Both the position numbers and the translations under genes were made by a program. The notes below the pieces were generated by a model, which worked only from the letters and a program-made list of their open reading frames with translations, was not told the origin of the DNA and did no database searches. A stretch of DNA of 64,000 nucleotides from assembly GCF_001273775.1 (NCBI RefSeq), contig NZ_CP011801.1, forward strand, positions 4,525,486 to 4,589,485, in the 5' to 3' direction. The stretch is from Nitrospira moscoviensis. Lineage in GTDB: Bacteria > Nitrospirota > Nitrospiria > Nitrospirales > Nitrospiraceae. Positions 9,231-17,988 of the stretch are shown here, one piece after another. Position 1 is the stretch's first letter. Each line of letters starts with the position of its first letter.

Positions 9231-9911
9231 TCAACTCCGTTTCGTTCGTACGTCATAGGCCCGAGTCTCCAGGCGGGCGGCTTCCTCGTCCCGTTGCAAT
9301 TTCCGCAGCACGCCGGCCAGTTCCTCCAGGCTCTTGGCCAGGTCGGGATGCGCCGGTCCCAGCGTCTTCTCGCGGATGGCCAGGGCCCGCCGGTACAGCG
9401 GCTCCGCCTTTTCCGGCTGCCCTTGAGAGACGTACACGAGACCCAGATTGTGCAGCGTCAAGGCGACGTCCGGATGCTCCGGGCCGTGCAGCCGTTCCTT
9501 GATCGTCAAGGCCCGGCTCAGGAGCTGCTCCGCCTGCGCATATTGCCCGTGCATGCGGTGCAGCACGCCCAGATTGTTCAATGTCGCCGCCACATCGGCA
9601 TGGGTTTCTCCGTGGGCGTCCTGGTAGATCTTGAGCGCCTGGAGATAGACCGGCTCGGCTTCGACGTACTTGCCTTGCGCCGCCAGCGCCTGCGCTTCGC
9701 GGGAGAGCGCCACGCCGACCTGCCGCTGATGCCGCCCGAATTCCTGTTCCGCTTTGCTCACGGCGTCGGCGAAGATCGCCTCCGCTTCGGCGTACCGCCC
9801 TCGCTGCATGGCCTGTTCACCGGCCGCCATGGCCGACTCCCAGGATTGCTGCCGGCAGGCGGTGAGCGCGCTCAAGACGAACAGGGCCAGGAGAAGTCGC
9901 CCTCGCATCAT
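9231..9911 (-). CDS. TPR-repeat lipoprotein (kinesin light chain-like repeats)
   Basis: The 226-residue product has an N-terminal lipoprotein signal with lipobox LTAC at about 16-19. Four to five tetratricopeptide repeats of the 42-residue kinesin-light-chain type follow (for example HADVAATLNNLGVLHRM and HPDVALTLHNLGLVYVS). TPR arrays mediate protein-protein contact, so an envelope scaffold is likely. The ATG at 9911 overlaps the stop of the upstream oxidoreductase gene as ATGA, so the two are translationally coupled although their functions look unrelated. Confidence 0.75.
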   Translation of the reverse strand: MMRGRLLLALFVLSALTACRQQSWESAMAAGEQAMQRGRYAEAEAIFADAVSKAEQEFGRHQRQVGVALSREAQALAAQGKYVEAEPVYLQALKIYQDAHGETHADVAATLNNLGVLHRMHGQYAQAEQLLSRALTIKERLHGPEHPDVALTLHNLGLVYVSQGQPEKAEPLYRRALAIREKTLGPAHPDLAKSLEELAGVLRKLQRDEEAARLETRAYDVRTKRS

Positions 9912-11302
9912 GCTCGGCGCACCTGCTCGGCGAGCGATTCGGCCGGATACGTGAGGATCTCGGCGAGGGTCGGATGGTAATGCGGCATCCGCACGAGATC
10001 CTGCACCGTCCCATGATAGTACATGACCGCGATCAGCTCATGGATCAACTCGCCCGCTTCCGGACCGACGACGGCGGCTCCCAGGAGGCGGCCGGTCTCC
10101 GGAGCGGCCAGCAGCTTGACGAAGCCCCGCGTCGATCCCAGGACCATCGCCTTGCCGTGATCCGCGAAGGGATAGGATGCGGTGAGATACGGAACGCCGC
10201 GCGCTCGGCAGGCCTTCTCGCTCAGCCCTACCACGGCGACTTGCGGATCGGTGAAGATGACTTCGGTGACGAGCCGATCGTCGAACTCCTTCGGCGGCCC
10301 GTGCGGATGACAGGCATTGAAGCCCGCCAGCTCGCCCTGCTGGATGGCGATATGCACGATGTCGTACAAGTTCGTGACGTCCCCCACGGCGAAGATGTGC
10401 GGCTGCGACGTCCGTAGCGTCCCATCGACCACCACGCGGTCCTCGTCCACCTTCACGCCGGCCGCGCCGAGCTGTAAGCCGTCGATGTTCGGCCGGCGTC
10501 CGAGCGCCTGCAGCATTTCCGCGCCGGTGACGCTCTTCGTCTCGCCCTGATGAAGGAACTCCACGGTCTTCGCCCGCCCGCCTCCGGACGCCCGGAGCAG
10601 GCTTACGCCGGTGAGGACCTCCATGCCGTCCTCGCGGAGGGCCTGCTCCAGGGTCGAGCCGATGTCATCGTCCAAATGGGACAGCACATGCAACGACCGC
10701 TGGAGCAGCGTCACCCGTGTCCCGATGCGCGAAAAGAATTGGCCGAGCTCCAGCCCCACCGGTCCGCCGCCCAGGACGATCAGCGAGTCCGGCTGCTCCC
10801 GGACATCGAGGAGTTCGTCACTCGTCAGATAGCCGGCTTCGCGCAAACCCGGAATCGGCACGTCCCGTGGAATGGACCCGGTTGCAAGAATGAACGATCG
10901 GGCGGTGAGGTGCCGGGATCCGGCTTGGATGAGCTGCGGCGAGATGAAACGGGCGGCCGATTCGTACAGCGTGAACGCCGGGTCGCGGAGCTGCTGGATC
11001 CGATAGTCGGCGAATTCCCGCACCAACGTGTTTTTCCGGTCGACGATCGCGCCCAGCCGGCTCCGTACCTCGACGGGCGCGAAGCCGAATTCGCCCGCGC
11101 GGCGCATCAGGGCGGCGACTTCGGCGGAGCGGAGGATCGTCTTCGTCGGCATGCAGCCGCGGAGGATGCAGAGCCCGCCCAGCGGACCGGGGTCGACGAT
11201 CGCCACGTCGGCGCCGGAGTCTCGGGCCGTCCGCGCCGCGGCATAGCCGGCCGATCCGCCGCCGATGACGATCACATCATGAGAGATTGGCTGAGCTGCC
11301 AT
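9908..11302 (-). CDS. Pyridine nucleotide-disulfide oxidoreductase (mercuric reductase / dihydrolipoamide dehydrogenase family)
   Basis: The 464-residue flavoprotein has an FAD-binding GGGSAGYAAA (about 13-22) and a redox-active disulfide C45-x4-C50 in GLCILRGCMPTK. It also has an NAD(P)-binding GGGPVGLELGQ (about 180) and a C-terminal dimerisation domain with HYHPTLAEI, which holds the active-site His-Glu pair. There is no N-terminal HMA domain and no C-terminal vicinal Cys pair, so mercury reduction is unlikely. It is not next to 2-oxoacid dehydrogenase genes, so the disulfide substrate is unknown. The stop overlaps the start of the TPR lipoprotein gene. Confidence 0.85.
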   Translation of the reverse strand: MAAQPISHDVIVIGGGSAGYAAARTARDSGADVAIVDPGPLGGLCILRGCMPTKTILRSAEVAALMRRAGEFGFAPVEVRSRLGAIVDRKNTLVREFADYRIQQLRDPAFTLYESAARFISPQLIQAGSRHLTARSFILATGSIPRDVPIPGLREAGYLTSDELLDVREQPDSLIVLGGGPVGLELGQFFSRIGTRVTLLQRSLHVLSHLDDDIGSTLEQALREDGMEVLTGVSLLRASGGGRAKTVEFLHQGETKSVTGAEMLQALGRRPNIDGLQLGAAGVKVDEDRVVVDGTLRTSQPHIFAVGDVTNLYDIVHIAIQQGELAGFNACHPHGPPKEFDDRLVTEVIFTDPQVAVVGLSEKACRARGVPYLTASYPFADHGKAMVLGSTRGFVKLLAAPETGRLLGAAVVGPEAGELIHELIAVMYYHGTVQDLVRMPHYHPTLAEILTYPAESLAEQVRRA

Positions 11303-11411
11303 CGGGAGCCGATCATGTCACGCCGGCCCGGAGCCTTCAAGACGGGGCTGGCAAGACCGGGCTGGCCATCCCAGCGGCAGCCCATTAAGATGGGCCGGCA
11401 AGGAGAGCGCC

Positions 11412-11642
11412 ATGGCGATAGTCCCCGGCCGATATCGGCATTACAAAGGCGGCGAGTACGAAGTGATCGGCACCGCGCGGCATTCCGAAACGGAAGAGGA
11501 ATTTGTGGTCTATCGCGCGCTGTATGGCGAACGAGGGCTCTGGATTCGTCCGGCGGCCCTGTTTCTTGAGCCGGTCATCGTAGCCGGGCAGGCGCGCCCG
11601 CGTTTTCAGCTGATGGCCGGCGACACCCCTCCGCCTCCCTGA
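11412..11642 (+). CDS. DUF1653 family protein
   Basis: The 76-residue product matches the small DUF1653 family along nearly its whole length: GRYRHYKGGEYEVIGTARHSETEE followed by VVYRALYGERGLWIRPA and a final PRFQL. These are the hallmark conserved blocks. The family is widespread and its biochemical role is unknown. It is divergent from the oxidoreductase gene and sits upstream of the CBS-domain gene. Confidence 0.85.
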   Translation: MAIVPGRYRHYKGGEYEVIGTARHSETEEEFVVYRALYGERGLWIRPAALFLEPVIVAGQARPRFQLMAGDTPPPP

Positions 11643-11699
11643 CGCTCGCCGCTTTAGGATTCCGCGCCATCGTCCGATACAGCCGCTGGGAGTGACAGC

Positions 11700-12301
11700 A
11701 TGGCCATTCACTTGGCGGTCAACGGCGTGGTCGAGAACTATCAGGTCCGGCCGGCCGGCCCGCGACCGGCGCGGATCGAATCGCTCGAGGCGCAGGGCGA
11801 GAAGACGGCTTCCGACCGATCACGGCTCGCCGCGCACAGCGCCTATGAGCAACAGGCGCGCCAGGGCCACCATCCCAAGCCGGCACTGCTGGCCCGCGAT
11901 CTCATGACGGCGCCGGTGGTCACGCTGCCCTCCGACAGCACGCTCGCCGAGGCCTGGGCGCTCATGCAGCGCCGGAAGTTCCGTCACGTTCCCGTCAGCT
12001 CCCTGCACGGAACGCTCGTGGGCCTGGTGTCCGATCGCGATCTCCTCCGCCACGCGCCCGGGCTTCTCGGCGCTTCCCCTGCCGGCCCGTCTGCTCATCG
12101 GAAGCTGGCCGACGTCATGACATCGCGCGTCATCTCGGCGACGCCGGTCACCGAGATCCGGGACATCGCGCGGGTGATGGTCGACGAGCGGATTCATGCC
12201 GTGCCGATCATCGATTCCGCACGCCGCCCCATAGGGTCCTCACCACCCGCGATCTCCTGCGCGGCATCGCCGCCCCCGGCTCGCTGGAACTTTGGACTTA
12301 G
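11700..12301 (+). CDS. CBS-domain pair protein, disrupted by a one-base frameshift near its 3' end
   Basis: GGGAG at 11689-11693 precedes ATG 11700. An N-terminal region of about 65 residues leads into CBS domain 1 (ARDLMTAPVVTL to GLVSDRDLL) and CBS domain 2 (DVMTSRVISATPVTEI to VPIIDSARRPIG). Right after PIG, at the GGG of 12234-12236, the continuing frame becomes an unrelated Pro/Ser-rich tail to 12446. One extra G would restore LTTRDLLRGIAAPGSLELWT and a stop at 12299-12301, the normal end of a CBS domain, giving about 200 residues. This is either a real recent mutation or a homopolymer sequencing error. CBS pairs bind adenosine ligands and regulate partner proteins. The coordinates given are for the restored gene. 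Confidence 0.75.
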
Positions 12302-12477
12302 CCCGCCTTTTAGGGACGATCCTCCGGCCGGCACCCTGGGCCTTTCTTCCATCGCATCAATACCTTACCGCCGGACCCCGCAAAAGTTTCTCTCCCTTCG
12401 TAGGGATAGGCAGAACCGCGTTCCGCTTATAGGCTGGTGGCGTTAGCCCACATCTCGTTCAGGAGTGAGAGGCGACG

Positions 12478-14763
12478 GTGGCCTTGGTCGACCTTTTTTT
12501 CAGCGTGCCGGTCGCGGCGGGCCTCTCCGGCTTGGCGCTCCTGGCGATCGCCGTCCTGCTCAGGCGGAACACGAGCCGGCGAGTGGTCCTCGCGCTGAGC
12601 CTCCTGCTCTACGGGCGCTACATCCTCTGGCGCCTGCTCTACACACTGCCGACGGACGATCTGCCGTCCCTGCTCGTCGGCGGGGCGGTATTCCTCGCCG
12701 AGTTGTACGGATTCTTCCAGTTCTGTTTCTTCACCTTCCAATCCTGGTCGCCGACCGACCGCCGGCCCGCCCCGATCACGCGCTACCCCACCGTCGATAT
12801 CATGGTCACGGTCGTCGATGAGCCGCTCACGCTGCTGCGGCACACCCTCCTCGGGTGCTTGGCGCAGGCATACCCGGCGGACAAATTCCGCATCCATGTG
12901 TTGGACGACGGCCATCGCGCGGACGCGCAACGACTCGCCGCGGCCTTGGGCTGCGGCTATCTGCGGCGCCCCGATCGCCCCCGCCACGCCAAGGCCGGCA
13001 ATCTGAACCATGCGCTGCGGCACACGAGCGGCGAGTTGGTGGCGGTGTTTGACGTGGACCATGTGCCGGCCCGGACATTCCTCACAGAAACGGTCGGATT
13101 TTTCGACGATCCGCGCGTCGCCATCGTCCAAACGCCCCACCATTTCTACAACCCCGACATCTTCCAGCGAAACTTGCGGGTCGGCGGACAGGTGATGAAC
13201 GAGCAGGCGCTGTTCTTCCGCGCGCTGCAAGCCGGGCGGGACGCCCATAACAGCGCCTTCTTCGCCGGCAGCGGCGGCCTGTTCCGGCGGAAGCCGCTGG
13301 AAGAGATCGGCGGGTTCCAGACGCAGACCATCACGGAAGACATCCATACCAGCATGGAATTGCACGCGAAGGGCTACCGGTCCTGCTACCTGAACCGCGT
13401 GCTCTCGGCAGGGCTCATGCCGGAGACCTTCGAAGGCTACCTCAAACAGCGGAAACGCTGGGCCATGGGCTGCATCCAGGTCCTGTTGCGCGACAATCCG
13501 TTGACGAAGCGGGGGCTGACCCTCGCGCAGCGCCTCGATTATTTTGGATCGATTTTTTACTTTTTCTTCGGCGTGCCTCGTTTGATATGCCTGACGGCTC
13601 CGCTCGCGAGCCTCCTCTTCGGCATCCCTCCGCTGAAGGCGGACCCGGCTCCGCTGACCTTCCACTTTCTTTCCTTCTTCCTGGCCTCCGCCTGGGTCAT
13701 GCGCCCCGCCAGCCGCGGTTCGCGGAATCCGTTTTGGTCGGACGTGTATGAAATCGCCATGTGCTTCGCGCTGAGCTTCGTCGCGCTGAAGGCGCTGGTC
13801 GCGCCGCGGAAGGAACGGCCGTTCGAAGTGACGCCGAAGGGACAACGCATTCTGAAGAGCACGGTATCGGAACTGTCCCTCGTCTGGCCCCATTTGATCG
13901 TGCTGGGCCTGCTGGCGGCCGGCCTCGTGCTGGGGGCCCGCCGCCTCTATCTGGGCGCCGGCGATGCGGGGCTTCCCGTGAGCCTGTTGTGGGGAGGCGT
14001 AAATCTGCTGCTGCTCGGCATTGCGACGTTCGTCGCCAGCGAACAGCCGCAAGGCCGGCGCGCCTTTCGCCTGCAGCGCGACTTTGCCGGCGAGCTGCTC
14101 GTCGACGGAGACGGAATCCCGGCCCGCGTGCTGAATCTCAGCGAAGACGGGGCGGCGGTCGTTCTCCCGCAACCGGTGTTGACCGCGGCCTCCTCCATCA
14201 GCTTGCTGTTGATTTCGCCGCGGGGGGCGCCGATGCGGCTGACCGGCCGCGTGGTCCGCCAACGCCGGCTGCCGGACGGGACGGTGCAGACGGGATTGCA
14301 GTTCGTGAATCTCGATGAAGCGACCAGGCGCGCGCTGGCCGACAAGATGTTCGGTGACGCCGCCGATTGGGAGAACGACTACCGCGTCCAACCGGGCGTT
14401 GCCGGCAGCCTGCGCTCTTTGGTCCGGGCGCTCACGGCTCCGTGGAGGTCGTTCGCGTGGGAACGCCGGCGGACGCTGCGCATGCCGGCCGGGGCGCGGT
14501 GCCGGTGGAGGACGCCGGAGCAGCTGCTCATCGGACGGCTGGAGGACATGTCCTTTACCGGCGTGAGCGCCCGCTTCGCTTCGGCGCCGAACGGCGCACT
14601 GGCCGGCAGCCTGCTGGAGCTCCATCAGATGACGCTCAAAGTGAGTCCCGTCGCGATCGTCCGCCGCTGGGGCCATACCCGCGTGCGGTTCCGCGTGGAG
14701 AGCATCGAGCAGGGCGCGGACCGGTGGCGGGTTTGGCACGAGGCGCGCTGGAGGAGCACATGA
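12478..14763 (+). CDS. bcsA: Cellulose synthase catalytic subunit (BcsA-like GT2) with two C-terminal PilZ domains
   Basis: The 761-residue product starts at GTG 12478 behind AGGAGTGAGAGG. Membrane helices (about 5-85) precede a family-2 glycosyltransferase core with DDG (143-145), DVD (191-193), TED (285-287) and QRKRW (323-327). These are the substrate, metal, base and acceptor motifs of processive cellulose synthases. More helices follow (about 355-520). Then come two PilZ-like segments: RRAFR (526-530) with NLSEDG (552-557), and RRTLR (663-667) with DMSFTG (689-694). Each carries both halves of the c-di-GMP consensus. BcsA normally has one PilZ, so the second is unusual. The enzyme polymerises UDP-glucose and exports the glucan. 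It is followed by a coupled 65-residue gene and a BcsS-like gene. Confidence 0.88.
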   Translation: MALVDLFFSVPVAAGLSGLALLAIAVLLRRNTSRRVVLALSLLLYGRYILWRLLYTLPTDDLPSLLVGGAVFLAELYGFFQFCFFTFQSWSPTDRRPAPITRYPTVDIMVTVVDEPLTLLRHTLLGCLAQAYPADKFRIHVLDDGHRADAQRLAAALGCGYLRRPDRPRHAKAGNLNHALRHTSGELVAVFDVDHVPARTFLTETVGFFDDPRVAIVQTPHHFYNPDIFQRNLRVGGQVMNEQALFFRALQAGRDAHNSAFFAGSGGLFRRKPLEEIGGFQTQTITEDIHTSMELHAKGYRSCYLNRVLSAGLMPETFEGYLKQRKRWAMGCIQVLLRDNPLTKRGLTLAQRLDYFGSIFYFFFGVPRLICLTAPLASLLFGIPPLKADPAPLTFHFLSFFLASAWVMRPASRGSRNPFWSDVYEIAMCFALSFVALKALVAPRKERPFEVTPKGQRILKSTVSELSLVWPHLIVLGLLAAGLVLGARRLYLGAGDAGLPVSLLWGGVNLLLLGIATFVASEQPQGRRAFRLQRDFAGELLVDGDGIPARVLNLSEDGAAVVLPQPVLTAASSISLLLISPRGAPMRLTGRVVRQRRLPDGTVQTGLQFVNLDEATRRALADKMFGDAADWENDYRVQPGVAGSLRSLVRALTAPWRSFAWERRRTLRMPAGARCRWRTPEQLLIGRLEDMSFTGVSARFASAPNGALAGSLLELHQMTLKVSPVAIVRRWGHTRVRFRVESIEQGADRWRVWHEARWRST

Positions 14764-14957
14764 GCGGAGACCGACGTCAGGCTGCGCCCTCTGCCGAGAT
14801 CAGACCGCTTCGGCGCCTGATCCGAGTGCCGGGAGACTTTCATTGCGAAGTGGTGGCGGACGGACTGGCGCTCGTGCGGTTTCGCATCGATCAGATTCAA
14901 GAAGGAGAGGAACGATGGCGCGATCTCCACTACTCGTACTGGCGGCACTTGGCGTGA
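14760..14957 (+). CDS. 65-residue protein coupled to bcsA, resembling the tail of its second PilZ domain
   Basis: An ATG at 14760 overlaps the bcsA stop as ATGA and opens a 65-residue frame. Its last 25 residues (VRFRIDQIQEGEERWRDLHY) closely parallel the end of BcsA (VRFRVESIEQGADRWRVWHE). The N-terminal part (RRLIRVPGDFHCEVV) resembles the opening strand of a PilZ domain, so it looks like a shrunken PilZ unit missing its middle. It overlaps the start of the next gene by 43 bases. Arguments for reality are the four-base coupling and the paralogy. The argument against is that it could be a decaying duplicate of the bcsA 3' end. Confidence 0.5.
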   Translation: MSGDRRQAAPSAEIRPLRRLIRVPGDFHCEVVADGLALVRFRIDQIQEGEERWRDLHYSYWRHLA

Positions 14958-15616
14958 TGCTCGCGCCGGCGGCGGGCGACGCCGGCGATCTGTTTACCGG
15001 CGTTCAGATCGACGACAAGAGCCAGTACTTCGGCTATCTCGGCGTCCGCGCTCCCCTTCTGCTGACCTCCGGCGGCCCGGACCTGTTCGTGCAAGCGATG
15101 ACGGCCGGCCTCGGATACAGCTTCACGAGCAACGGCCGGCTGCTCGATGCCAACGTGCAGTTCGTGGTGCCGTCGCTCGGGATCACGCAGACCGTCGGAC
15201 GGTGGACCTTTTCGGCGCTGGCAGGGCCCCAGTTGCGCCGGATCGAGGAAGAACGGCTGAACGGGCCTGCGTCGATCGACCATCAGATCGGCGCCTACGG
15301 ACAAGTCGAAGCCTTCTACTGGCACGAGAAAGGCAGCCTGCACGCCATCGGTTCCTATGCGGATTTGGATCATTTCTTCTGGAGCCGCCTGCGGGGCAAA
15401 CTGTTGGCCTACCGGTCTCAGAGCCGCTGCTGCAGCGCCTATGTAGGATGGGACATCGTGGGCATGGGCAACGCCGAGTTCCGCGCGGTGCAAACCGGGC
15501 CGCTGGTGGAGGTGCCGATCCGGAAGGTCTTCGTACTTCTCAGAGGCGGGTATCAGAACAGCACGTCGTTCCGCAGCGGAGGGTATGGTGGCGTGGAACT
15601 GTACGTTCCCTTTTGA
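14915..15616 (+). CDS. Exported cellulose-synthesis accessory protein, BcsS-like
   Basis: The 233-residue product starts at ATG 14915, preceded by AAGGAGAGG at 14902-14910. A signal peptide (about 1-22) is followed by a beta-rich exported domain of repeated strand-turn pattern (FTGVQIDDKSQYFGYLGVRAPL, then QVEAFYWHEKG) and a C-terminal GGVELYVPF strand. Together these look like an outer-membrane barrel. The pattern and place behind a bcsA-like gene fit the BcsS family (cellulose biosynthesis protein BcsS), which is poorly characterised. No bcsB, bcsC or bcsZ is nearby, so glucan export must rely on genes elsewhere. Confidence 0.65.
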   Translation: MARSPLLVLAALGVMLAPAAGDAGDLFTGVQIDDKSQYFGYLGVRAPLLLTSGGPDLFVQAMTAGLGYSFTSNGRLLDANVQFVVPSLGITQTVGRWTFSALAGPQLRRIEEERLNGPASIDHQIGAYGQVEAFYWHEKGSLHAIGSYADLDHFFWSRLRGKLLAYRSQSRCCSAYVGWDIVGMGNAEFRAVQTGPLVEVPIRKVFVLLRGGYQNSTSFRSGGYGGVELYVPF

Positions 15617-15622
15617 CTTCTC

Positions 15623-16111
15623 TCAGGCCAATCTGGTCCATTGCGCAAACGTCGCGGCCTGACCGACGCGCCGGCCCTGCTCATCGGCGACATTCCACAC
15701 CGTCGCCGCTTCCACCAGAAACCGCTTCCCCGTGGCCGAGATTCGAACCCCCCGGTAACGGTCGATAGAGCCGTGCTCCGTAACCAGCTGAAGCAGGCGA
15801 GCCCGCTCTTCTTGATTCACCGGTTCGGCCGTGCGGCGCGAGGGGGTGCCGACCAGTTCGTCCCACGTCATTTCCCACAGCTCCAGCGCCGCTTGGTTGC
15901 CGTAGTTCAACAGCGGGTCTTCTTCCATTCCGTGCGATACCACGACGAAGGGCGCCGTGAAGAGCCGGCGCGCCTGCTCCGCCGCCGGCCCGCCGCGGTC
16001 AATGAGCTGCCGCCCGGTCCACCGGTGAAAACTGTCCAGCAGGCGTTGCGCCCACCGGACATGGGGAGTCCGGGCCCACACTGGATCGGTGATGGCGGGA
16101 TCGGCGGTCAT
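15623..16111 (-). CDS. MEKHLA-domain protein (PAS-like)
   Basis: About 162 residues from ATG 16111; a GTG at 16132 would add seven. Conserved MEKHLA-family blocks run through it: VVVSHGMEEDPLLNYGNQAALELWEMTW, PSRRTAEPVNQEERARLL, then YRGVRISATGKRF and ATVWNVADEQG. The domain resembles PAS and is known from plants and bacteria as a probable ligand or light/redox sensor without an established function. No output domain is attached. It is convergent with the BcsS-like gene. Confidence 0.8.
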   Translation of the reverse strand: MTADPAITDPVWARTPHVRWAQRLLDSFHRWTGRQLIDRGGPAAEQARRLFTAPFVVVSHGMEEDPLLNYGNQAALELWEMTWDELVGTPSRRTAEPVNQEERARLLQLVTEHGSIDRYRGVRISATGKRFLVEAATVWNVADEQGRRVGQAATFAQWTRLA

Positions 16112-16187
16112 CGTCAGGCACCAAACGGGCACCTGCCAGTCCTGCTACCATGGTCCGCCGCAGCGATGCAAGGCGGGTGGTTCAGAT

Positions 16188-16400
16188 TCAGTGGGTGTTG
16201 GATTTGGCTTTGCGGACGTTCGGCCGGGGCAGCAGCCGATACTCGACCAGGCGGCAGCTGCAGAACGACATCTGATGGCTCTCGGTCGTCACACAGACGA
16301 TCACCGAGCGGCAAAAGACGCAGCCGGGTGATCGGCCGTCGCGCTTGATGGTCCAGCGGGGAATGGAAATGGATTGGGGATCGAGGCTGTGTTTCTCCAT
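16188..16400 (-). CDS. Small cysteine-containing protein
   Basis: A 70-residue frame starts at ATG 16400 with AGGAC about six bases upstream on the minus strand. It holds five cysteines (CVFC, VIVC, FCSC) in a 30-residue stretch, which could bind a metal. Base use at third codon positions is like real genes here. No family was recognised. It lies between the MEKHLA gene and leuC, on the opposite strand to leuC. Confidence 0.4.
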   Translation of the reverse strand: MEKHSLDPQSISIPRWTIKRDGRSPGCVFCRSVIVCVTTESHQMSFCSCRLVEYRLLPRPNVRKAKSNTH

Positions 16401-16533
16401 CACAAGTCCTATCGGTCGCCGCGCGGAAAATCTGAAGCGATCCGATGGACGGCAGGCCGGTCGCTGGTATGCGGGGGGAGGCCTATGTATAATGGGCCGC
16501 GTCCCCAGTGCTCAGCGGCGCAAGGAGTGTGGT

Positions 16534-17937
16534 ATGGCGGGCAGAACCTTATTCGACAAGATTTGGGAGTCGCACGTCGTGCGGGCCGAACCGGACGGCA
16601 CGACGCTCTTGTATATCGATCGGCAACTCGTCCACGAAGTGACGTCCCCGCAGGCGTTCGAAGGGCTGAAGCTGGCGGGGCGGCGGCCCCGGCGACCGGC
16701 GGCCACCCTGGCCGTCCCGGATCACAATGTTCCGACGACCGACCGCCGGCTCGGGATCGCGGACCCGATCAGCGCGAAGCAGATCCGGACGCTGGAGGAG
16801 AACTGCCGGGAATTCAGAATCACCCTGTTCGGCATGAACGATATCCGCCAGGGAGTCGTGCACGTGATCGGTCCGGAGCAGGGGTTCACGCTGCCGGGCA
16901 CCACGATTGTCTGCGGCGATTCGCATACCTCGACCCACGGCGCGTTCGGCGCGCTCGCCTTCGGCATCGGGACGAGCGAAGTGGAGCATGTGCTCGCCAC
17001 GCAATGTCTGGTGCAAAAGCGGCCCAAGACGATGGAGATCCGGGTGGACGGAACCCTCTCGGACCGCTGCTCCGCCAAAGACGTGATTCTGGCGATCATC
17101 GGACACATCGGCACGGCGGGCGGGACCGGCTATGTCATCGAGTACACGGGCTCGGCGATCCGCGCCTTGAGCATGGAAGGCCGCATGACCCTCTGCAACA
17201 TGTCGATTGAAGCGGGGGCCCGCGCCGGCATGGTGGCGCCGGATGAGAAGACCATCGCGTACATCGACGGAAGGCCGCTGGCTCCGAAAGGGGAGCTGTT
17301 CGACCGGGCGGTGCGCGCCTGGCAGCAACTCAAGACCGACGCCGGCGCGGCCTACGACGCGACCGTCACGATGCGGGCGGAAGACATCGCCCCGCAGGTC
17401 AGCTGGGGCACGAGCCCCGGCATGGTGACGGGCGTGGATCAAAAGGTCCCGGACCCCCGGACGATGGCCGACGAGAAAACGAGGCGGGCGGCGGAACGCG
17501 CGCTGGAATATATGGGCCTCGCGCCCAACATGCCGATCACCGACATCACGATCGACAAGGTCTTCATCGGCTCCTGCACCAATTCGCGGATCGAAGATCT
17601 CCGGCTGGCCGCCGCGTTTGCCAAGGGGAAGAAAGTCGCGAAGTCGGTCCACGCGATGGTGGTCCCCGGGTCCGGGCTGGTGAAGCAGCAGGCCGAGGCC
17701 GAGGGATTGGATCACGTGTTCCGCGAGGCGGGCTTCGAGTGGCGGGAAGCCGGCTGCAGCATGTGTCTGGCGATGAACGCCGACGTGCTCCAACCGGGCG
17801 AACGGTGCGCCTCCACCAGCAACCGCAATTTCGAAGGCCGCCAGGGCGCGGGCGGCCGGACGCATCTCGTCTCGCCCGCCATGGCCGTGGCCGCAGCGAT
17901 CGAAGGACACTTCGTCGATATCAGGCATTGGGCCTGA
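16534..17937 (+). CDS. leuC: 3-isopropylmalate dehydratase, large subunit
   Basis: The 467-residue product starts at ATG 16534, chosen because AAGGAGTG at 16522-16529 is correctly spaced and MAGRTLFDKIWESHVV is the usual family N-terminus. Aconitase-family motifs are complete: DHNVPTTDR, GDSHTSTHGAFGALAFGIGTSEVEHVLATQ, and the [4Fe-4S] ligands in IGSCTNSR and CSMCLAMN, followed by TSNRNFEGRQG. With LeuD it isomerises 2- to 3-isopropylmalate in leucine synthesis. leuD follows after 51 bases with its own strong ribosome-binding site. Confidence 0.97.
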   Translation: MAGRTLFDKIWESHVVRAEPDGTTLLYIDRQLVHEVTSPQAFEGLKLAGRRPRRPAATLAVPDHNVPTTDRRLGIADPISAKQIRTLEENCREFRITLFGMNDIRQGVVHVIGPEQGFTLPGTTIVCGDSHTSTHGAFGALAFGIGTSEVEHVLATQCLVQKRPKTMEIRVDGTLSDRCSAKDVILAIIGHIGTAGGTGYVIEYTGSAIRALSMEGRMTLCNMSIEAGARAGMVAPDEKTIAYIDGRPLAPKGELFDRAVRAWQQLKTDAGAAYDATVTMRAEDIAPQVSWGTSPGMVTGVDQKVPDPRTMADEKTRRAAERALEYMGLAPNMPITDITIDKVFIGSCTNSRIEDLRLAAAFAKGKKVAKSVHAMVVPGSGLVKQQAEAEGLDHVFREAGFEWREAGCSMCLAMNADVLQPGERCASTSNRNFEGRQGAGGRTHLVSPAMAVAAAIEGHFVDIRHWA

Positions 17938-17988
17938 TCTCGACAAGACTGTGACCCTTTTCCTTTTGACTTGCGACGAAGGAGCGTG

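Noticed and set aside
9908..11302. Mercuric reductase call for the flavoprotein
   Set aside because: It has the CxxxxC disulfide, but no HMA domain, no C-terminal vicinal Cys pair and no mer genes nearby.
12302..12446. C-terminal tail of the CBS protein beyond the frameshift
   Set aside because: Low-complexity, no similarity to CBS ends; shifting one base restores the family sequence and an earlier stop.
12427..14739. 770-codon minus-strand frame opposite bcsA
   Set aside because: High-GC shadow frame with Gln/Arg-rich composition; the plus strand encodes a complete cellulose synthase.
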